Shown: in pieces, positions 6,401 to 9,870 of the stretch
Layout: each line of letters opens with the position of its first letter
Numbering within the stretch: the stretch's first letter is position 1
From: an uncultured Rhodopirellula sp.
GTDB taxonomy: Bacteria > Planctomycetota > Planctomycetia > Pirellulales > Pirellulaceae
Reading direction: 5' to 3'
DNA length: 9,870 nt
NCBI GenBank assembly: GCA_913061385.1
Contig: CAJXTM010000070.1
Coordinates: forward strand, 1 to 9,870
Notes under the pieces: generated by a model
What the model was told of the DNA's origin: nothing
Seen by the model: the letters and a program-made list of their open reading frames with translations, nothing else
Database searches by the model: none
Translations under genes and position numbers: made by a program

Positions 6401-8477
6401 AATTGACTTTATCAGTTCCAATGCCCAGTTGATCAATCAAGCCAGTGGTGGAATCGGCGCCCTGCGTCACTCGTGCATTCGTAGCCGTATTGATGATCAA
6501 GGTATCGGTAGCAATGGGATTGCCACCAGTCACGGTGATGGTTCCCGGGCTGGTTGGAACGTCTAGCGTGATCCTGTCTTGCGAGATGCCGCCATTGATG
6601 AGAATACTTGCAGTGGAGGCTGGATCGAGCGATTCAAGGAAAAGAGCATCACCCTGATTTCCGAGGTTAACTGTCAGTGTGCTGCTTGGATTGGGAATGG
6701 TTGTGTTTTCAAACGTTGCACCATTATCGACGATTCTGATCGAACCGGGCGTGGGGTCATCTTGAATCGTCGCAGTGTTGGTGAATGCAGCGGGCAGATT
6801 CAGAATGGTGTCGACTGAGGTTCCCGCGTTGATCGGTTCAAGACCTGTATAAGAAACCATGAATCCATCCAGTTCCACGTTTCCATTGTTGCCTTGGGAA
6901 TCCGTCGTCGTGTAATTCAACGTTTGGTTGTTGAAACCGCCTACGATCGTCAGCAAGTCGCCGATCGCCCCACTGGAATCACCACCGTTGAACGTGATTC
7001 CTGCGGCAAAGTTGAAATCACCACCGTTAAAATCAATCGTCAGCGAGTCGTCGGCATCTCCACCATTGAAGGTGATGTCAGCGGACGTCGCGAGTCGACT
7101 GATATCGATCAGAATGTCACGCCCATCCTGAATGGTTCTGGCGCCGGCAACCAACGGATTCAGAGAGTCGCTGACTCGCAAATGGTCGCCTTCTCGAATG
7201 ATTTTCAAGTCGTGGTCAGCATTATCCGTGAGCTCTATCGTAAGAGCGCCCTCGCTTACCGATACCCCATCTTGGTTGGCAAGGTAATCTTGTAGTTCGG
7301 CCTCGTAACCGACCTCGTAGGGAGCACCCGGTGCTAGTACATACTCAGTCAAGCCACGGGTCGCCCACGTGCCCTCTGGCGTTAACTTCAACATCTCATT
7401 GTATTGTTCTTCACTGTATCCATAGTACCAGTCGTACGTATAACCGTGACCTGTCCAAGGGAATAAGCCGGGTACAGTGTTCTCACTCCACCAACGCTCA
7501 TACCAATCTTGGTAGTTGGGGGAGGCGTAATATTGAGCGACGCCACTCGAGAACTCACCGTATTCAACTTGTTGCACTGGAGTCCAACTGGTTCCAATGT
7601 CCACTGGCGTTGTGGTAGCACCTACACCACCCGGTACGATCACCTCAGTGGAGGCGTAATCTGAATCCGCGCTGGTATGAAAAAGATGCTGGGGATCAAC
7701 CCAAACGTCGGCAACGCGATAGAAGTTTCCAAACCCGAGTGTGCCCCCAAGAATCGTTCCACTGTCGTTGAGGAATTTACCATTGAGCATGCCTAATGCT
7801 GCGGCAGCTCGGTTATAGGGATTCGTTGCTTCGGTATAATTTGACCAGATCGTCCCTGGGTCTGTTGGGTTGACGCTGGGGCTGGGGTCTCTGTTTTCAT
7901 ACGGACTTAGTTGGCTTGTCCATTGGGCTTTTACTTCTGAACTATTCATGTACTCCCGCAATGAGTTGAACGGCGTTAGCCACATTTCCTGTTCAGGAGT
8001 ACCCTGTTTGTAGTAAGTGTTAGGAAGGTAAGCAGTGGACTTTCCTATTTCTGATTTTTCTAGGAAAGTCTCAGTATCGAACGGAAGAGCATCGTCAGCG
8101 AGATAAAAAGTGGAAAGTTTGACACGACCTTGGATATCGCGTGGTAAGTCATCCACGCTGTACAAGTCGGCTGTACTCATTTGCGCGAACACACCTGGAA
8201 GATTCTCTTGGCCCGGCTGAGTCGCTGTAAAACCCTGAATGATGTTCGCAGAATTGACATAGTTTGACCCGATATAGCTTTGGTCGAAGCTACCGTCTTC
8301 GGACCAGTAGTTCGGGGTGGCGGTCAATAATCGGCGGTCCTCAAGCTTCTCAAGCTGAATTTTGCGTGACAGGGCTCGACCAAGTCGACGACGTCGAGCG
8401 TTTGTCGTGTGCCTTTGCCCGTGGCCTTGACGCGCATTAGGTTTTTGAAGGGTCATACCGCTTTTCCGCCTCGCCAT
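405..8477 (-). CDS. giant modular secreted/surface protein: LEPR-xLL-like motif, RTX, PPC-like, Ig-like, FG-GAP-like, dockerin
   Basis: One uninterrupted 2690-residue frame. The ATG at 8477 is the first available, since an in-frame TAG lies at 8487-8489. No Shine-Dalgarno precedes it; Met8 (8454-8456) has GAGG 12 bases upstream and could be the true start. Domains in order, residues approximate: 1-53 very basic with LEDRRLL at 45-51, matching the planctomycete LEPR-xLL N-terminal motif; 55-405 a Trp/Tyr-rich domain I do not recognise; 420-1170 Gly/Asp-rich beta repeats; 1172-1283 RTX nonapeptides (GGDGNDLLV type); 1422-1497 a second RTX-like cluster; 1627-1763 a bacterial pre-peptidase C-terminal (PPC)-like domain starting at FESNDS; 1763-2246 Ig-like modules with DTTPP near 1930 and DTTGP near 2077, the latter SbsA/Big_5-like; 2246-2510 an FG-GAP/VCBS-like region with GDFNGDGVDDLA and GDINLDGVDDIA; 2572-2640 a dockerin type I pair; 2645-2690 an acidic tail. 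No enzyme catalytic motif was seen. Likely a Ca2+-binding extracellular or cell-surface protein; adhesion or matrix function is inference. No hydrophobic signal-peptide core is visible. Confidence 0.93.
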   Translation of the reverse strand: MARRKSGMTLQKPNARQGHGQRHTTNARRRRLGRALSRKIQLEKLEDRRLLTATPNYWSEDGSFDQSYIGSNYVNSANIIQGFTATQPGQENLPGVFAQMSTADLYSVDDLPRDIQGRVKLSTFYLADDALPFDTETFLEKSEIGKSTAYLPNTYYKQGTPEQEMWLTPFNSLREYMNSSEVKAQWTSQLSPYENRDPSPSVNPTDPGTIWSNYTEATNPYNRAAAALGMLNGKFLNDSGTILGGTLGFGNFYRVADVWVDPQHLFHTSADSDYASTEVIVPGGVGATTTPVDIGTSWTPVQQVEYGEFSSGVAQYYASPNYQDWYERWWSENTVPGLFPWTGHGYTYDWYYGYSEEQYNEMLKLTPEGTWATRGLTEYVLAPGAPYEVGYEAELQDYLANQDGVSVSEGALTIELTDNADHDLKIIREGDHLRVSDSLNPLVAGARTIQDGRDILIDISRLATSADITFNGGDADDSLTIDFNGGDFNFAAGITFNGGDSSGAIGDLLTIVGGFNNQTLNYTTTDSQGNNGNVELDGFMVSYTGLEPINAGTSVDTILNLPAAFTNTATIQDDPTPGSIRIVDNGATFENTTIPNPSSTLTVNLGNQGDALFLESLDPASTASILINGGISQDRITLDVPTSPGTITVTGGNPIATDTLIINTATNARVTQGADSTTGLIDQLGIGTDKVNYRDIEAIQIESANVGSMLTILGTNGSDTIAVAPAGSATTIWVNAGPTITANLTNPNLTSINIEGKAGDDTFSITPLTEVTLNIDGGVQTTNDSLTVLGTTDSDLLLVSPSGIDAAVVTLDGRQPLNVTTTDNLTIDGLGNDDQMVVLGGPNDNSFVHLPGIASDAGRINTTDETDVVALLGIDYRNLGDGTLGIDGASGLNSLTVMGTTSSDYFEFVSPNPNEAQLIHRDANSSRPIIATLSVNQYTIDATDGDDVIDISSPILADGLNIDGGGSSGQDVLVLRSKSGTNDDLTIEVDPLYSSDQIVAMGSTSTTDVSVYNVGSIQMIAEDDDTDTLTINLGNSDDTAVIQRSHIIDETLQSDIVLSSSLPDIQYTGFALISLDAGFGTDTFEIYPTHLTGAQTLTVNGGGITADDALLLVGTETNDTVTSTIDTVTMNSVAVTIGNNNFAQLTIDTLGGQDNVTLALELSGVHKVVKLGAGDDQLDASLMQDGDFFGGIGDDSIIGTPLADRIFGGDGNDLLVGGDGIDFIYGEAGNDTIGDATPGADDAGDDFYFGGDGSDLFIWEPGDGQDTISGGDDGDDRFDFRGNGIDGDQFDLTADDAHVDAIYNSTTVNQVAGVEHIHVTPTNGGAAIVTVDDLFTTETTLVEIDLPTTSSSGDADSVIVEGRNTADDLNLDFRNGTVVIEGLTYDVMLSGSTTEDTLTLNLNDGSDSTNVSDSVSTLVTSVLNGGSADDLLTGNFNTANGDTGNDTIRGSVGVQVINGGPGEDTMLGGDAADTFDGGADFDTILIPGTSGNDVIDVLQSTSTTLNHTVNGDIQVDTLVANTVEQARIEAASGADLIRVNWQDGVMSGLQMTIDGGEDTTFDRLIVVDDASNDLVLYRKGIQDDSGTVEIGPINLEPLLAVFDGIERIDFVDDSGTNVNEQLVVFKHDPFESNDSRFNATYLGSGHVLNLDPTIDPGPVSDPFDDGQSLSGDRDFYRVVAETTGTMDFQIYFREVAGLPNNGNLDIYVRDANGNIINGFGINDGDDDERVRIPVVEGQTYYLEVFGNNGNAINVYDISIINHAPTVPYALELMDNPADGAQNPPGTSVNSDTGRSQYDNITYDDTPTLFFRLDDGIFLNDIPGNSGPVLPPDQMIPIPFQAGTVQPVTAGYAIAIFDQGDTLPQTGTAPQTPLGFATATGQEGVYSFTVPGGGALSEGSHFLTARVQMIAASDDQQTAFGSRSLPLEIIVDTTPPRAFFGLAGDPTDGIHPDSDHGSIADGITNDVTPTFFGRADADSIIRLYVDLDDSSTLSPGDLLIAQTTTLPLDGTAQLDTPMYPNEPGGQWVVTSDVSMNDPRIVSILGKDGVRRVLLSAEDVAGNITPNDEVQQQDILIDTTGPQVTGVFITSKPTFDLFTLKPETPQPTPAVYSLTISLQDLPPRVAPFFYGVLANEIEDHELSPIVLRGDHNGAIAIEKISYNDLNAGPGIATAEIVLDFSQPLPDDRYTLTLTDDLVDLAGNPLDGQNNAAEPNGTPDFPTGDAIPGGDFIARFTVDSRPEVATWSQSVIYADINGNYLWDPQGKDNDATNRDFVYNFGELTDAYFAGNFSQNALAGPDGIIGTDDDTSISPDNAISSGFDKPGAYGAFNGSYQFYLDTDDNGVGDLVGNMFYQVNAIPLAGNFFQSAADDTAMVSGERPRDEIGGFDGQYLYLDVNGNNSIDNGERFATGLRGNPMVGDFNGDGVDDLATYNNDTGVFTFNLVSGYSANGPTIVGNDQLTFGFSGFGEIPVSGDINLDGVDDIAMWVPGRQGQTPSDAGEFHILVSDSIPASPVATNLPSNVFGPYSPAPLGNDLFSTYGTDVALPLIGNFDPPIESAATGRSLGSLTNQHNPFDATRDGNVSALDALVVINAIQAQQVDYAPNANLLRVVASMGGHQLDVSQDGKIAVIDALLVINAMEISNAESEQVPNPAPIDESAWPAATEQVFEAFGNRDDEDELMTYLCHDLQM
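558..764 (-). other. dockerin type I pair near the C-terminus of the giant protein
   Basis: Residues about 2572-2640 hold two EF-hand-like Ca2+ loops with following helices: FDATRDGNVSALDALVVINAI and LDVSQDGKIAVIDALLVINAM, each shown here from its first loop residues. They show the dockerin D-x-x-x-DG-x-x-x-x-x-D spacing and the ALVVIN/ALLVIN helix. Dockerins bind cohesins in clostridial cellulosomes, and planctomycete giant proteins often carry them without a known cellulosome. No cohesin-like sequence was noticed in this window, so the partner is unknown. The pair is not at the extreme end: a tail of about 46 residues follows. Confidence 0.85.
3990..4215 (-). repeat. second RTX-like Gly/Asp repeat cluster in the giant gene
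   Basis: Residues about 1422-1497 contain NGGSADDLLTG, TGNDTIRG, NGGPGEDTMLGG, DAADTFDGG and GTSGNDVIDV. These are degenerate versions of the GGxGxDxUx Ca2+-binding nonapeptide. They are less regular than the cluster at 4630-4965 and separated from it by about 140 residues of ordinary beta-rich sequence. Binding of Ca2+ is inferred from the family and the degeneracy may have weakened some sites. Confidence 0.65.
4630..4965 (-). repeat. RTX (hemolysin-type) nonapeptide repeat array
   Basis: Residues about 1172-1283 carry successive nonapeptides: GGIGDDSII, GGDGNDLLV, GGDGIDFIY, GEAGNDTIG, GGDGSDLFI and GDGQDTISGG. The pattern GGxGxDxUx is the signature of the RTX parallel beta-roll, which binds Ca2+ between turns and folds outside the cell. 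An insert of about 17 residues (ATPGADDAGDDF region) interrupts the regular spacing. The array sits in the middle of the protein rather than near the C-terminus, where it would normally act with a type I secretion signal, so it probably has a structural rather than export role here. Confidence 0.88.
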
Positions 8478-8503
8478 TTGGCATTTCTATCAGCAACTCG
8501 AAC

Positions 8504-8576
8504 CACCACAGGAACGACCCGTGGTGCGACCGAAAAAACGAGACAGCAAAGCCGCCTTGCAGGGATTGTCGGTCAC
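8504..8576 (-). promoter_or_regulatory. candidate structured 5' leader of the giant gene
   Basis: Read on the minus strand, GTGACCGA (8576-8569) pairs with TCGGTCGC (8533-8526), with one U.G wobble in RNA. Inside that stem GCAAGG (8560-8555) pairs with CTTTGC (8551-8546) around a CGG loop, with one G.U wobble. Next to it CACCAC (8526-8521) pairs perfectly with GTGGTG (8509-8504), sharing one base with the outer stem. The start codon is 27 bases further on. If the promoter proposed at 8583-8610 is right, transcription would begin at about 8576, so the message would open directly with the outer stem. Pairing was found by eye without energy calculation, and chance is not excluded. Confidence 0.35.
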
Positions 8577-8582
8577 GCAATC

Positions 8583-8610
8583 AGCATAAGATGCTCGCAC
8601 CCTAACGCAA
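8583..8610 (-). promoter_or_regulatory. weak sigma70-like promoter candidate for the giant gene
   Basis: On the minus strand a -35-like TTGCGT (8610-8605) is followed after 16 bases by a -10-like TATGCT (8588-8583). The matches to the TTGACA/TATAAT consensus are partial (3 to 4 of 6 each). Predicted initiation near 8576 would give a leader of about 100 bases. Planctomycete promoters are poorly characterised, so this is a pointer only. Confidence 0.25.
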
Positions 8611-8957
8611 GAAAGGATAGGTGGGTTAAGTGGGGAGAGTTTGCGTAAAGAGAAGACAAAGAGGCCTGGGCCAGTTTTGCTCGCTTGAAGTGGCTCTTGT
8701 GCGTTGCATCGGAGGTGGGGCAAATTTTGACTTCACACCGTTTTATCCCTGAATCACTGCAAGTGAGTCCTTTGCACCCGCTATTTCCGAAATCCCATGC
8801 GGTTGACTAGGGGGACTGGAGCAGATGTTCTATGTTTGCCTTTTCGGTTGGCTTTGGGGGGTGTTTGGAGTCGAGACAAGATAGATAAACGGCGATGTCA
8901 GTATCATTTGAGTGGCTAGTCCGGATTGGCAATCTCCGTCATAAGATGACGAAAACT

Positions 8958-8967
8958 GAGGAAAGGA
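8958..8967 (+). promoter_or_regulatory. ribosome binding site that decides the porin-like gene start
   Basis: The purine run GAGGAAAGGA ends 8 bases before the ATG at 8976. In-frame ATGs also exist at 8895 and 8946, downstream of an in-frame TAA at 8886-8888, but neither has a comparable Shine-Dalgarno. The 8976 start also places the basic n-region and hydrophobic core as a normal signal peptide. Confidence 0.7.
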
Positions 8968-8975
8968 CCCCAGAG

Positions 8976-9829
8976 ATGAAAAGTATCTCAGCCACAATCA
9001 ACCAATTTTTTCGTAGGACATTCCTTTCCTTCGGATTGGGTCTGATGATCATTCACACGCTCCACGCGGAAGACGCCACGCTGTTAGCACAATTGGAAAC
9101 AGTGGAATTGGTCAATGGTGCCCCTGTTACGGAGGCACCGCAGTTGCTACCGGCACTCGATGAGGTTGAGCAGGTTGGTTTCATTGATCTGTTGTCACAC
9201 AAACACAACTCGTGTGACTCTGATTGTGATGGTTGTGGCGAAGCAAAGACATACTGTTGTTGCAAGCCATGGTGGGCGCATCGCTGTGGTGTCTTTGCAG
9301 AATTTCTTCTGTTGCGTCCAGGTAGTACAGATTTTATCTACGCAATTGAGCAGAACGATACGACTTCCAGCGCCTTTCCGACTGGCCCCGTGGGGCGTGT
9401 AAATATTGACAGTAGCGCTGGTGGGAGATTTGGTTTCTCGGTCTGTGCCAGCCAGTGCAGTAGCCTTGAAGTGATTTATACAGGCTGGCAGGGAGATACA
9501 AGCAACTCCGTAACCGCGAACGGCAACAATGTATTGAATTCGAAGATCATCCATCCCAGTTCAGTAACGACTGGTACTGCGAGTCTGGTTTCCAGTGCAG
9601 ATTACGAGATGGATTTCCAGACGTTGGATCTGTCCTATCGCCGAATTTGGCGAGCGAGCGACTGTTATGCCATTAACTGGTCCGGCGGCTTTCGATACGG
9701 CAACATGTCACAGGACTTGACTGCAGAGCAGGACATTTCCGTTGCAACAGGTTTGGTGACAGTTGATACCGATATCGATTTTGAAGGTTTTGGTTTGGCG
9801 TTGGGGGTGGATGCAGAGCGGCGTAGCTG
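8976..9829 (+). CDS. Lpg1974-like pore-forming outer-membrane beta-barrel protein, N-terminal 284 codons (3' end missing)
   Basis: The frame from the ATG at 8976 is open for 284 codons and two bases until the adapter at 9830. It has a signal peptide: Arg13-Arg14, a hydrophobic core from Phe16 to Ile26, and likely cleavage after Ala31 (TLHA/ED). A Cys-rich segment follows (Cys80, 84, 87, 94, 95, 96, 104), then the barrel-like part opening with WWAHRCGVFAEFLLLRPGS near residue 99. Alternating amphipathic strands follow, such as LEVIYTGWQG, MDFQTLDLSYRRIWRA, YAINWSGGFRYG and FEGFGLALGVDAERR. The EFLLLRPG opening, the LDLSYRR strand and the F-G-x-G-L-x-L-G-x-D strand fit my recollection of the Lpg1974 (Legionella OMP) family common in planctomycetes. 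The BBP7-type planctomycete barrel is the main alternative. Family members form outer-membrane beta-barrels; pore activity here is inferred. The remaining strands and the terminal aromatic residue lie outside the insert. It is divergent from the giant gene. Confidence 0.85.
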
Positions 9830-9870
9830 CTGTCTCTTATACACATCTGACGCTGCCGACGACTCCTTAC
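9830..9870 (-). other. Nextera Read 1 adapter plus i5 index (non-biological)
   Basis: Bases 9830-9848 are the reverse-complemented Tn5 mosaic end CTGTCTCTTATACACATCT. Bases 9849-9862 (GACGCTGCCGACGA) are the Read 1 adapter stem. The final 8 bases CTCCTTAC are the reverse complement of GTAAGGAG, which I know as Nextera index S505/N505. Translation of the porin-like frame through here gives the artefactual tail CCLLYTSDAADDSL. Confidence 0.98.

Larger units (their letters stand above)
8478..8975. other. divergent intergenic region, no convincing gene
   Basis: This 498-base stretch separates the starts of the giant minus-strand gene and the plus-strand outer-membrane protein gene. Next to the giant gene it holds a possible promoter (8583-8610) and a foldable leader (8504-8576). 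Next to the porin-like gene it holds a ribosome binding site (8958-8967). I saw no tRNA-like fold, no direct repeat array and no protein-like frame. A 77-codon minus-strand frame (8490-8723) is open, but its composition is not convincing. No good sigma70-type promoter was found for the plus-strand gene. TTGACT at 8803-8808 has no acceptable -10 at 16-18 bases. Confidence 0.7.

Noticed and set aside
5890..6402. 170-codon plus-strand frame inside the giant gene
   Set aside because: Antisense shadow of the repeat region; Ser/Val/Pro-rich composition without a domain, and the minus-strand reading is far better supported.
8490..8723. 77-codon minus-strand frame upstream of the giant gene, ending in a Cys/Gly/Arg-rich tail
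   Set aside because: It overlaps the proposed promoter and leader, has no clear ribosome binding site, and its composition looks like translated non-coding sequence. It is worth revisiting only if the leader proves to be repeated in the genome.
8803..8836. TTGACT followed by TATGTT as a promoter for the porin-like gene
   Set aside because: The spacing is 22 bases, and the hexamer at the correct 17-base spacing (TGTTCT) is a poor -10.
8946..8948. In-frame upstream ATG for the porin-like gene (and another at 8895)
   Set aside because: Neither has a Shine-Dalgarno, and both would put 10 to 27 extra residues before a normal signal peptide.
9195..9554. 119-codon minus-strand frame opposite the outer-membrane protein
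   Set aside because: The plus-strand frame has a ribosome binding site, signal peptide and barrel-like strands; this one is its shadow.

Overview
The window is a single 9795-base genomic insert (35-9829) flanked on both sides by Illumina Nextera (Tn5 tagmentation) adapter sequence; the last 8 bases match a Nextera i5 index. Nothing in 1-34 or 9830-9870 is biological, and the genes at both ends are cut by library preparation.

The insert looks planctomycete, most likely Pirellulaceae (Rhodopirellula-like). The grounds are a giant secreted-type protein with a basic N-terminus and an LEDRRLL motif (a variant of the planctomycete LEPR-xLL motif), its C-terminal dockerin, the Lpg1974-like outer-membrane protein beside it, and moderate GC. 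The assignment is by family resemblance only.

Layout: (1) 35-285, plus strand, the last 82 codons of an unrecognised gene with a WGKHRGK...VPADYLQYML motif. (2) 286-404, a short convergent gap holding a strong hairpin (320-352) that could end the left gene. (3) 405-8477, minus strand, one uninterrupted 2690-residue gene filling over 80% of the window. Its order is basic leader with LEDRRLL, Trp/Tyr-rich domain, a long array of Gly/Asp-rich beta repeats, two RTX-like clusters, a PPC-like domain, Ig-like domains, an FG-GAP/VCBS-like region, a dockerin type I pair, and an acidic tail with the only cysteine I could find. (4) 8478-8975, a 498-base divergent intergenic region with a possible minus-strand promoter and a foldable leader for the giant gene, and a clear ribosome binding site for the next gene. 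(5) 8976-9829, plus strand, the first 284 codons of an outer-membrane beta-barrel protein with a signal peptide and a cysteine cluster, cut by the right adapter.

The two main genes are divergently transcribed and both products are predicted to leave the cytoplasm: a Ca2+-binding, modular surface or extracellular protein, and a porin-like protein. A shared envelope role is possible, but adjacency is the only evidence. I saw no CRISPR, tRNA, rRNA, insertion sequence or phage gene.
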